NCBI GenBank assembly: GCA_027306955.1
Contig: DAHUXX010000242.1
Span: 1 to 7,666 of the forward strand
Length of the DNA stretch: 7,666 nt
Reading direction: 5' to 3'
From: Acetobacteraceae bacterium
GTDB taxonomy: Bacteria > Pseudomonadota > Alphaproteobacteria > Acetobacterales > Acetobacteraceae
The stretch's first letter is position 1. Each line of letters starts with the position of its first letter. The position numbers and the translations under genes were made by a program. A model generated the notes under the pieces. It saw only the letters and a list, made by a program, of their open reading frames with translations, made no database searches and was not told the DNA's origin. Shown one piece after another: positions 1 to 6,528 of the stretch.

Positions 1-1710
1 GCCTCGATCGCGGCGGCGGCGCTGTTCCCGGTGGGGCTGCATGCCGCGGGCCTGGCGCTTCCCAGCCCCTCCTTCCCGGCGATCCACGCGCTCGTGCTCG
101 CGGCCCTGCTGTCCACGCCGCGCCTGCTCTACCGGCTGACCCGCGAGACTCCGGCGCCGGCCGCCGCGGGGCAACCGGTGCTGCTGGTGGGCGCGGGGGA
201 GGGGGCCAACCTCTTCATCCGCGCGCTGGCCGCGGACCGCGCGGCTCGGCTGCGTGTCGTGGGTCTGCTCTCGCTCGGCCGCGCCCAGACCGGGCGGCGC
301 ATCGGTGGCCACCCGATCCTGGGCGGACTCGACGAGGCGCGCGAGGTGCTGGCCCGGCTGCGCGCCGACGGCCAGGCGCCCGGCATTCTCGTCGTCACGG
401 AGCCCGACCTCGCCGGCGACCGCCTCGCCGCGCTGATCGAGGCGGCGGACGGGGCCGGCGCCCGCGTCGCCCGCGCGCCCCGCCCCACGGCACTCGACGC
501 CGCCCATCAGGACGGGGTGGGGCACGGCGGCGAACTGGATTTGCGGCCGGTGGCGCTCGAGGACCTGCTGAACCGTGCCCAGGTGCCGCTCGACCGCGAG
601 GGCATGGCCCGCCTGGTGCAGGGAAGGCGCGTGCTCGTCACCGGCGCCGGCGGCTCCATCGGCTCGGAACTGGCCCGTCAGGTGGCAGGGCTCGGCCCGT
701 CGCTGCTGGCGCTGCTTGACGCCTCCGAGTTTGCGCTCTGGCAGATCGACGTGGAACTCGCCGAGCAGGCCGGCGAGGTGGCGCGCGAGGCCGTCGTCGC
801 CGATGTGCGCGACGAGGCGCGCATCCGCGCCATCATGGATCGCCTCCGCCCGGACCTCGTCTTCCACGCCGCGGCGCTCAAGCACGTGCCGATCGTCGAG
901 GCAAACGCCGCCGAGGGCCTGCTCACCAACGCGTTCGGCACCCGCAACGTGGCGGACGCCGCGCGGGCGGCAGGCGTGCAGGCGATGGTGCTGATCTCCA
1001 CGGACAAGGCGGTGAACCCGACGAGCGTCATGGGTGCCTCCAAGCGTCTGGCTGAGATGTACTGCCAGGCGCTCGACATCCGCACGCGTTCCGTAGAGGG
1101 GGCGGCGGGCCAGGGCGGCACGCGCTTCATCACGGTACGCTTCGTCAACGTCCTCGGCAGTACCGGCTCCGTGGTGCCGCTGTTCCAGCGCCAGCTCGCG
1201 CGCGGCGGCCCGCTCACCGTCACGCACCCGGACATGCAGCGCTACTTCATGACGGTGCGTGAGGCGGTGGGGCTGGTGCTGCAGGCCTCGGTCGCCGGCA
1301 GCACCGGCGATACCGGTGCCGATGGCGGCATCTTCGTGCTCGACATGGGCGCACCCGTGAAGATCCTCGAGCTCGCGCGGCAGATGATCCGCCTCGCGGG
1401 GCTCAGGCCGGATATTGACGTGCCGATCCGCTTCACCGGCCTGCGCCCGGGCGAGAAGCTGTTCGAGGAGATCTTCCATGGCCAGGAACCGCCGGTCGCG
1501 ACCGGCCACCCGGGCCGGGTGTTGGCGACCCCGCCCCCCGCGGACGCCGCACTGGTCGGCCGCTCGATCGAGGAGATCGCCGCGTCCTGCCGCGGCGGGC
1601 AGGAGAAGCTCGCCCGCGCGCTGCTCGCGCGCATGGTGCCGGAATACACGCCGGACCCGCATACCCAGACGTCGGAGGCTTCCGGCGCCGCAACCCGGAA
1701 TCTCGGATGA
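1..1710 (+). CDS. Membrane-anchored nucleotide-sugar 4,6-dehydratase (WbpM/PglF/CapD type), 5' end missing
   Basis: This enzyme would convert a UDP-HexNAc (typically UDP-GlcNAc) to the 4-keto-6-deoxy sugar at the inner membrane, an early step in making amino-deoxy sugars for surface polysaccharide. The frame is open from base 1, so the gene starts upstream; the GTG at 31 is only the first possible internal start. Residues here are numbered from that GTG. The beginning (about 1-35) is hydrophobic and looks like the last of the membrane helices. A first Rossmann-like domain has GAGEGA near 54-59. The catalytic extended SDR domain begins with TGAGGSIG (204-211), followed by FHAAALKHVP (278-287), STDK (323-326) and MGASK (334-338). 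The usual catalytic Tyr of YxxxK is Met334, as known for long WbpM/PglF enzymes. LRPGEKLFEE (471-480) and a VPEY end near 537-540 are also typical. It overlaps the next gene by ATGA. The family is firm; the exact UDP-sugar is inferred. Confidence 0.92.
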   Translation, partial: ASIAAAALFPVGLHAAGLALPSPSFPAIHALVLAALLSTPRLLYRLTRETPAPAAAGQPVLLVGAGEGANLFIRALAADRAARLRVVGLLSLGRAQTGRRIGGHPILGGLDEAREVLARLRADGQAPGILVVTEPDLAGDRLAALIEAADGAGARVARAPRPTALDAAHQDGVGHGGELDLRPVALEDLLNRAQVPLDREGMARLVQGRRVLVTGAGGSIGSELARQVAGLGPSLLALLDASEFALWQIDVELAEQAGEVAREAVVADVRDEARIRAIMDRLRPDLVFHAAALKHVPIVEANAAEGLLTNAFGTRNVADAARAAGVQAMVLISTDKAVNPTSVMGASKRLAEMYCQALDIRTRSVEGAAGQGGTRFITVRFVNVLGSTGSVVPLFQRQLARGGPLTVTHPDMQRYFMTVREAVGLVLQASVAGSTGDTGADGGIFVLDMGAPVKILELARQMIRLAGLRPDIDVPIRFTGLRPGEKLFEEIFHGQEPPVATGHPGRVLATPPPADAALVGRSIEEIAASCRGGQEKLARALLARMVPEYTPDPHTQTSEASGAATRNLG

Positions 1711-2843
1711 ACGATCACGCCCCCATTCCCTTCCTCGACCTTGCCGGCCAGCAGGCACGCATGGCGGAGCCGTTGCGAAAACGCATCGAGACCGTGCTGC
1801 GCCATTGCCAGTTCATCCTCGGCCCCGAGGTCGCGGAGCTGGAATCCCGCCTCGCCGCGTTCTGCGGCGCCGCGCATTGCGTCAGCGTCTCCTCGGGTAC
1901 GGACGCGCTGCAGATCGCGCTGATGGCCGAGGGCATCGGGCGCGGCGACGCCGTGTTCCTGCCCGCCTTCACCTACACCGCGACCGCGGAGGTGCCGCTG
2001 CTGCTCGGCGCCACGCCGGTCTTCGTCGATGTCGACCCCCGCACCTTCCAGATCGACCCCGCGCATCTCGAGGCGCGCATCGCCGACGTCAGGCGCGCGG
2101 GCAAGCTGAGGCCGCGCGCGCTGATCGGCGTCGATCTCTTCGGCCAGCCCGCTGATTGGCCGGCGCTGAACGCGATTGCGTCACGCGCGCGCCTCTTCAC
2201 GCTCGATGACTGCGCGCAGAGTTTCGGCGCGAGCCTTCGGGGCACCAGGCTCGGCAACGCGGCGGACGCGACGGCGACCAGCTTCTTTCCGTCCAAGCCG
2301 CTCGGCGCCTACGGCGATGGCGGCGCGCTGTTCACCGAAAGTGCCGAACGCGCCGCGCTCTACCGCAGCCTGCGCACGCACGGCGAAGGCACCACGCGCT
2401 ACGAGGTGCTGCGCACCGGCATGAACGGCCGGCTCGACACGCTTCAGGCCGCGGTGCTGCTCGCCAAGCTCGACATTTTCGAGGCCGACCTCGTGGCACG
2501 CGAGCGTGTGGCCGGGATCTACGACGCGCGGCTCGGCAACCGCGTCGCCATCCCCGCGCGCGTTGCGGACAGCACCAGCGCCTGGGCGATCTACGCGATC
2601 CTCTTGCCGGAAACTGCCGCGCGCGACCGCATGCAGGCGGGGCTGAAGGCCGCCGGCGTTCCGAGCGCGATCTATTACCCGAAGCCGCTGCATCGTCAGC
2701 CCGCCTACGCCGCCGCCCACGACGGCGCCGCGCTGCCGGTCTCGGAGGACCTCGCGGCCCGCATCATGGCGCTGCCGATCCACCCGGACCTCTCGGACGC
2801 CCAGGCGCATCGCGTCTGCGACGCGGTACTGGCCGGCGTCTGA
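1707..2843 (+). CDS. DegT/DnrJ/EryC1/StrS-family nucleotide-sugar aminotransferase, WbpE-like
   Basis: This is a 378-residue, full-length, fold-type I PLP enzyme that would move an amino group, usually from glutamate, onto a keto-sugar nucleotide in the cytoplasm. Visible marks are PFLDL near the start (8-12), RHCQFILGPEV (32-42), SGTDALQ for PLP phosphate binding (63-69), FTYTATAE (88-95), DDCAQSFGAS (167-176), the Schiff-base lysine K197 in FFPSKPLG, NGRLDTLQAA (240-249) and YYPKPLHRQPAY near 323-334. From memory this pattern fits WbpE (UDP-3-keto-GlcNAcA aminotransferase) and C3 aminotransferases such as QdtB better than the C4 enzyme PglE, whose lysine lies in a different motif. The ATG overlaps the dehydratase stop, with a weak GGAA six bases ahead, so the two are probably translationally coupled. 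Family certain; C3 versus C4 specificity is inference. Confidence 0.93.
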   Translation: MNDHAPIPFLDLAGQQARMAEPLRKRIETVLRHCQFILGPEVAELESRLAAFCGAAHCVSVSSGTDALQIALMAEGIGRGDAVFLPAFTYTATAEVPLLLGATPVFVDVDPRTFQIDPAHLEARIADVRRAGKLRPRALIGVDLFGQPADWPALNAIASRARLFTLDDCAQSFGASLRGTRLGNAADATATSFFPSKPLGAYGDGGALFTESAERAALYRSLRTHGEGTTRYEVLRTGMNGRLDTLQAAVLLAKLDIFEADLVARERVAGIYDARLGNRVAIPARVADSTSAWAIYAILLPETAARDRMQAGLKAAGVPSAIYYPKPLHRQPAYAAAHDGAALPVSEDLAARIMALPIHPDLSDAQAHRVCDAVLAGV

Positions 2844-2852
2844 GCCGCGGAT

Positions 2853-3206
2853 CTATTGGGCCCGCAGCGCCGAGAGCGCCAGCAGCAGCCACCCCGCCAT
2901 CAGGCAGGTCCCCCCGATCGGCGCCACCACGCCGAGCGGGATGGCCGTCGCCGCGTGGACATAAAGCTCGCCGCAGAACAGCAATGACCCAAGCGCGAAC
3001 GCCGTCCCCGCCGCGTCGGCGAGACGGCCGCCGCGCGGCGCCCAAAGCCCCACCGCGAGCAAGGCGAGTGCATGCGGGAACTGCATCGAGAGCCCCTCCT
3101 GCACCAGCGTGCGCGCCGGCGGCATCAGCGCATGCGCGGCGATGGCCGAGAGCGCCACGCAGACCAGCCCCGAAACGGCGCCCAGACCCATCCAAAGCCG
3201 TTGCAT
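2853..3206 (-). CDS. DUF423 family small membrane protein
   Basis: This 117-residue protein is nearly all hydrophobic, with about four membrane helices (roughly 5-25, 43-57, 66-86 and 91-113), and should sit in the inner membrane. It carries the DUF423 (YgdD/YwdK-like) marks: a helix-1 end reading SAIAAHAL (20-27), then QFPHALALLAVG (42-53), FCGELY (77-82), and VAPIGGTCLMAGWLLLALSAL (94-114), of which PIGG and AGW are the most recognisable. The length is normal for the family. No function has been shown for it, and I infer none. The ATG is supported by GGGAGCGAGG just upstream, with GAGG five bases from the start. The gene ends nine bases from the stop of the aminotransferase and starts 29 bases from pip, so it is a single-gene unit. 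Confidence 0.9.
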   Translation of the reverse strand: MQRLWMGLGAVSGLVCVALSAIAAHALMPPARTLVQEGLSMQFPHALALLAVGLWAPRGGRLADAAGTAFALGSLLFCGELYVHAATAIPLGVVAPIGGTCLMAGWLLLALSALRAQ

Positions 3207-3211
3207 CGCTG

Positions 3212-3221
3212 CCTCGCTCCC
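3212..3221 (-). promoter_or_regulatory. Ribosome binding site of the DUF423 gene
   Basis: Read on the - strand this is GGGAGCGAGG, with its GAGG five bases before the ATG at 3206. It fixes the start of the DUF423 gene. It lies within the 29-base gap between the two divergent start codons. Confidence 0.65.
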
Positions 3222-3235
3222 ATCAGAATCGCGCC

Positions 3236-4186
3236 ATGCCGCGCGGCGACCTTTTCCCCGATATCGGACCGTTCGAGACCGGATTCCTGCCGCTCGGCGA
3301 CGAGCATGTGATGTATTGGGAGCAGGTCGGCAACCCGCGCGGTGTGCCGGTGCTGTTCCTCCACGGCGGCCCGGGCGCCGGTGCCGGCGCGGTGCATCGC
3401 CGTTTCTTCGACCCCGGCTTCTGGCGCGTCGTCATCTTCGACCAGCGCGGTGCCGGCCGTTCGCGCCCGCTCGGCTCGCTCGCCGCCAACACCACGCCGC
3501 GTCTGGTTGCTGATATCGAGCTGCTGCTGCGCCACCTCGCCATTCCGCGCGTGCTGCTGTTCGGGGGTTCCTGGGGCTCGACCCTGGCGCTGGCCTTCGC
3601 GCAGGCCCACCCGGATCGCGTGCTCGGCTGCGTGCTGCGCGGCGTTTTTCTCGGCCGCAGGCTGGAGGTGGACTGGTTCCTCGACGGCCTCGCCGCCGTG
3701 TTCCCCGACGCGCATGCCGCCTTCGTCGAGTTCCTCCCCCCCGAGGAGCGCCGCGACGTGCTTGCCAGCTATCTCCGGCGCCTCACCGACCCCGACCCCG
3801 CGGTGCACATGCCCGCGGCGCGCGCCTGGTCGGTCTACGAAGGGTCCTGCTCGACGCTGCTGCCCTCGCCGGACAATGTCGCTTCCTTCGCGCAGGACCG
3901 CACGGCGCTCGGCCTCGCGCGAATCGAGGCGCATTATTTCGCTAACGACCTGTTCCTGCCGGAGGGTGGGCTGCTCGCCGGCATGCGGCACATCGCGCAT
4001 ATCCCCGCCGAGATCGTCCAGGGCCGGTACGACATGATCTGCCCGCCGCGCACCGCCTTTGAGCTCGCCGACGCCTGGCCCTCCGCGCGCCTCTCCGTGG
4101 TGCCGGATGCGGGGCACTCGGCGCTGGAACCCGGCATCCGCCGTGCCCTCGTCGCCGCGGTCGAACGCTTCCGGAGCGCGCGATGA
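3236..4186 (+). CDS. pip: Prolyl iminopeptidase (proline iminopeptidase, family S33)
   Basis: An alpha/beta-hydrolase that removes N-terminal proline from peptides in the cytoplasm (EC 3.4.11.5). The chosen ATG gives 316 residues, the usual length, and the protein opens with the family's typical LFPDIGPFETGFLPLGD pattern, as expected from residue 6. The frame stays open upstream to 2984, but that part is arginine-rich shadow over the DUF423 gene. Marks are the oxyanion motif HGGPG (43-47), FDQRGAGRS (68-76), nucleophile Ser112 in GGSWGS, Asp266 in GRYDMICPP and His294 in GHSALE. Glu202 (in WSVYEGS) and Glu231 (in ARIEAHYF) match the glutamates that hold the substrate amino group in the Serratia enzyme. 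No clear Shine-Dalgarno precedes the ATG. The stop overlaps ltnD by ATGA; no functional link between the two is obvious. No signal peptide is visible. Confidence 0.95.
   Translation: MPRGDLFPDIGPFETGFLPLGDEHVMYWEQVGNPRGVPVLFLHGGPGAGAGAVHRRFFDPGFWRVVIFDQRGAGRSRPLGSLAANTTPRLVADIELLLRHLAIPRVLLFGGSWGSTLALAFAQAHPDRVLGCVLRGVFLGRRLEVDWFLDGLAAVFPDAHAAFVEFLPPEERRDVLASYLRRLTDPDPAVHMPAARAWSVYEGSCSTLLPSPDNVASFAQDRTALGLARIEAHYFANDLFLPEGGLLAGMRHIAHIPAEIVQGRYDMICPPRTAFELADAWPSARLSVVPDAGHSALEPGIRRALVAAVERFRSAR
4173..4176 (+). promoter_or_regulatory. Ribosome binding site of ltnD inside the end of pip
   Basis: GGAG lies six bases before the ATG at 4183, inside the last codons of pip. With the ATGA overlap it supports both the start of ltnD and coupled translation. 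Confidence 0.55.
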
Positions 4187-5079
4187 AACTTGCCGTCATC
4201 GGCCTCGGCTCCATGGGGATGGGCGCCGCGCAGTCGTTGCTGCGCGCCGGCCACGACGTCACTGGCTGCGAGATGCGGGCCGAGGCACGCGACGCCTTCG
4301 TCGCCGCCGGCGGGCGGGCGGTGGCCAGCCCGGACGCGCTGCCCGCGGATCTCGACGCCGCGATCCTCCTCGTCGTCAACGCCGCGCAGGCGGAGGCGGT
4401 GCTGTTCGGCCCAAGCGGCTGCGTGCCACGCCTCGCACCCGGCACCGTGGTGCTGAACTGCGTCACCGTCGCCGCCGAGCACGCGATCGAATTCGAACGC
4501 CGCCTCGCCGAATCCGGTCTCTTGATGTTGGACGCCCCGGTGTCGGGTGGCTCCAAGGCGGCCGCCGCGGGCAGGATGTCCGTCATGGCCTCAGGTTCGC
4601 CGGAGGCCTTCGCCAAGGCGGAACCGATGCTCGCTGCCATCGCCGCGAAGGTATGGCGGCTCGGCGATCGCGCCGGGCCCGGCAGCACGGTGAAGATGGT
4701 CAACCAGCTTCTCGCCGGCGTGCACATCGCGGCGGCGGCGGAAGCACTCGCGCTCGGTATCCGCGCCGGCGCCGATCTGCAAACGCTGTTCGACGTAATC
4801 TCCGCTTCCGCCGGCAGTTCCTGGATGTGGCAGAACCGCGTGCCGCACGTGCTGGCCGGCGACGACACGCCGCATTCGGCCGTCAACATCTTCGTCAAGG
4901 ATCTCGGCATCGTGCTCGACGCCGCGCGCAGCATGACCTTCCCGCTGCCGCTCGCCGCCGCCGCGCATCAACTCTTTCTCGCCGCCGCCGCCGGTGGCGA
5001 TGGCGGCAGTGACGACGCCTTCGTCATCCGCGTCTGGGAGCGGCTGGCGAAGATTCCGCTCCCGGAAAAGAAGAATTAG
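4183..5079 (+). CDS. ltnD: Beta-hydroxyacid dehydrogenase, probable L-threonate dehydrogenase
   Basis: A 298-residue NAD(P)-dependent dehydrogenase of the 3-hydroxyisobutyrate dehydrogenase family. LtnD oxidises L-threonate at C2 to 2-oxo-tetronate (EC 1.1.1.411). The Rossmann motif GLGSMG is at 7-12, and an acidic residue after the second strand (Glu30 in GCEMR) suggests NAD+ over NADP+. The substrate-binding SGGSK is at 121-125, catalytic Lys171 lies in KMVNQLL, and a second lysine (239) lies in FVKDLGIVLD. The stretch GSSWMWQNRVPHVLAGD (211-227) and the later FPLPLAAAAHQ (253-263) are, from memory, hallmarks of LtnD rather than of GarR/GlxR or MmsB. The usual neighbours, a 3-oxo-tetronate kinase (OtnK) and the downstream enzyme (OtnC), are not in the window, so the substrate is probable only. 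The gene is translationally coupled to pip and meets the amidase gene tail to tail. Confidence 0.82.
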   Translation: MKLAVIGLGSMGMGAAQSLLRAGHDVTGCEMRAEARDAFVAAGGRAVASPDALPADLDAAILLVVNAAQAEAVLFGPSGCVPRLAPGTVVLNCVTVAAEHAIEFERRLAESGLLMLDAPVSGGSKAAAAGRMSVMASGSPEAFAKAEPMLAAIAAKVWRLGDRAGPGSTVKMVNQLLAGVHIAAAAEALALGIRAGADLQTLFDVISASAGSSWMWQNRVPHVLAGDDTPHSAVNIFVKDLGIVLDAARSMTFPLPLAAAAHQLFLAAAAGGDGGSDDAFVIRVWERLAKIPLPEKKN

Positions 5080-6413
5080 CCGGCGAGCGCCGCTTCAACC
5101 CCGGCGGCGAGCGCGAACAGCTTCGCGTCCGCCATCGTCCGGCCCATCAGCATCAGCCCCACCGGCGCCTCGCCCGCGCGGTGGCACGGCAGGCTGATCG
5201 CGCAACGATCGAGGAAATTGCCCAGCGTGGTGTTGCGCAGCGACAGCAGGTTGACGCGCGTGTACTCCGCCACGTCGTCGAGCTGCGCGATCGGCGGCGG
5301 CACGATCGGGCAGGTCGGCAGCACCAGCGCATCGTAGTCCGCGCTCGCGGCATTCGCGTCCGCGATCAGTTGGCCGCGCGCGTCGAGCAGGCTGATGTAG
5401 TCCGCCGACAGCAACTGCCCGCCCTGCTCCAGCCGCGCGCGCACGCGCGGATCGTAACGATCGCCGAGACGCTCGAGCAGCGAGCGGTGCCAGGCCGCCG
5501 CCTCCATCCGCGCGAGCCCGACCTTGTTCGCCTCGACCGCGGCGGTGAAAGCCGGGAAGGCGATGCGCGAGATCCGTGCGCCCATCGCGGAGAGACGCGA
5601 ACAGGCGCGCTCGAAGGTGGCCGCCACGGTCGCGTCGAGTTCGTCGAGCACCAGCGTCGTCGGCACCGCCAGATGCAAACGCGAGACATCGGCCGTACGC
5701 AACGCGTGCGGCACGGACCCGGCCATGATGGCATCGACCGTGGCGCAGCACGCCACACTGCGTGCCAGCGGCCCCACGGAATCGAGGCTCGGCGCCAGCG
5801 GCAGGATGCCCTCGATCGGCACGCGCCGTGCCGTCGGTTTGTATCCCACGACGCCGCAATAGGCCGCGGGCACGCGGCAGGAGCCGCCGGTGTCCGTGCC
5901 CAGCCCCGCATAGGCCATCCCGTCGGCGACCGCGACCGCGGTGCCGGAGGAGCTGCCGCCCGGGATGCGGCGGGAGGCGCGATCCCACGGGCTCGCGGGC
6001 GTGCCGTAATGCGGGTTGATGCCGAGGCCGGAGAAGGCGAACTCCGTCATGTTCGTCCGCCCCACCGGAACCAGGCCGGCGCTGAGCATCCGCTTCAGCA
6101 CCGGGGCATGGTCGGCGGCCGGCGGCGCGTCCGCCAGAACCGTGGAGCCGGCAGGTGTCGGCTCGCCCTGGATGTCGCAGAGATCCTTGATCGCGACCGG
6201 GATGCCCGAGTTGGGCCCCGGCGCGCGGCCGGCGCGGCGCAGCATGTCCATCGCGTCGGCCATCAGCCTCGCGGAGTCCGCGTGAACGCGGATGAAGGCG
6301 CGCGCGCCCTCGCCGCCGGGTTCCGCGATGCGCGCCAGTGCCTCCTCGACGAGTTGCCGTGCGCTGGTCCGTCCCGCGGCGAGATCGGCCGCCGCTGCCG
6401 CCATGGTCTGCAT
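5076..6413 (-). CDS. Amidase-signature family hydrolase, substrate unknown
   Basis: A 445-residue cytoplasmic amidase that would split a C-N amide bond through the Ser-cisSer-Lys triad. All three residues are visible: Lys76 in GIPVAIKDL, cis-Ser154 in PGGSSSG and nucleophile Ser178 in GTDTGGSCRVPAA, with the family's usual 24-residue spacing between the serines. Length fits a stand-alone amidase. It has no extra C-terminal domain like that of allophanate hydrolase, and GGSSSG plus the absence of gatB/gatC neighbours argues against GatA. The ATG at 6413 (MQTMAAA) is chosen because the protein before it is arginine- and proline-rich and does not look like the family; AGGAAGG lies 12 bases upstream. 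A second ATG at 6404 is possible. The stop shares bases with the ltnD stop. The gene is divergent from udh across 115 bases, which hints at shared control, but the substrate cannot be read from sequence. Confidence 0.93.
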   Translation of the reverse strand: MQTMAAAAADLAAGRTSARQLVEEALARIAEPGGEGARAFIRVHADSARLMADAMDMLRRAGRAPGPNSGIPVAIKDLCDIQGEPTPAGSTVLADAPPAADHAPVLKRMLSAGLVPVGRTNMTEFAFSGLGINPHYGTPASPWDRASRRIPGGSSSGTAVAVADGMAYAGLGTDTGGSCRVPAAYCGVVGYKPTARRVPIEGILPLAPSLDSVGPLARSVACCATVDAIMAGSVPHALRTADVSRLHLAVPTTLVLDELDATVAATFERACSRLSAMGARISRIAFPAFTAAVEANKVGLARMEAAAWHRSLLERLGDRYDPRVRARLEQGGQLLSADYISLLDARGQLIADANAASADYDALVLPTCPIVPPPIAQLDDVAEYTRVNLLSLRNTTLGNFLDRCAISLPCHRAGEAPVGLMLMGRTMADAKLFALAAGVEAALAG

Positions 6414-6471
6414 GGCCGCACGCTGCCTTCCTCGCGCTTCGCATGCAAGCGGTCCCCGTTCCGGCGCCGGG

Positions 6472-6503
6472 TTGACGCACGCGCCCGCCGATGCGTCTTT
6501 ACC
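6472..6503 (+). promoter_or_regulatory. Possible sigma-70-like promoter for udh
   Basis: TTGACG (6472-6477) matches the -35 consensus in five of six bases. No good -10 follows: the only T-rich patch is GTCTTTACC around 6495-6503, at a spacing of 17-20 bases and a poor match to TATAAT. It may be a weak or activator-dependent promoter, or chance. Confidence 0.28.
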
Positions 6504-6515
6504 GCCCGCACGCAT

Positions 6516-6521
6516 GGAGGA
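6516..6521 (+). promoter_or_regulatory. Ribosome binding site that decides the udh start
   Basis: GGAGGA lies seven bases before the ATG at 6529. An in-frame ATG at 6514 directly abuts this motif and so has no ribosome binding site of its own at proper distance. The 6529 start is therefore preferred. Confidence 0.75.
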
Positions 6522-6528
6522 GATCGAG

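Larger units (their letters stand above)
6414..6528. promoter_or_regulatory. Divergent promoter region between the amidase gene and udh
   Basis: These 115 bases are the longest non-coding stretch in the window and the only clear place for regulation. They hold a perfect 10-base palindrome CCGGCGCCGG (6461-6470), a good -35-like TTGACG just after it on the + strand, an inverted repeat ATGCGT/ACGCAT (6491-6496 and 6510-6515), and the ribosome binding sites of both genes (GGAGGA at 6516-6521 for udh; AGGAAGG read on the - strand for the amidase). No regulator gene lies beside it in the window. The sites are suggestive only. Confidence 0.5.

Noticed and set aside
1242..2066. A 274-codon - strand open frame across the dehydratase/aminotransferase junction
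   Set aside because: It has no recognisable motif and lies antisense to two well-supported genes; a composition shadow.
2844..2852. A terminator between the aminotransferase and DUF423 stops
   Set aside because: The gap is nine bases, and I found no stem-loop with a T-run in or around it.
2984..3235. An 84-residue N-terminal extension of pip
   Set aside because: It is Arg/Pro/Ala-rich, lies antisense to the DUF423 gene, and prolyl iminopeptidases start near the chosen ATG.
3125..4117. A 330-codon - strand open frame opposite pip
   Set aside because: It is rich in Gly, Glu, Arg and His without motifs, while pip on the other strand has its full catalytic triad.
5076..6413. The amidase as GatA or allophanate hydrolase
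   Set aside because: There are no gatB or gatC neighbours, the motif is GGSSSG, and the length of 445 leaves no room for the allophanate hydrolase C-terminal domain.
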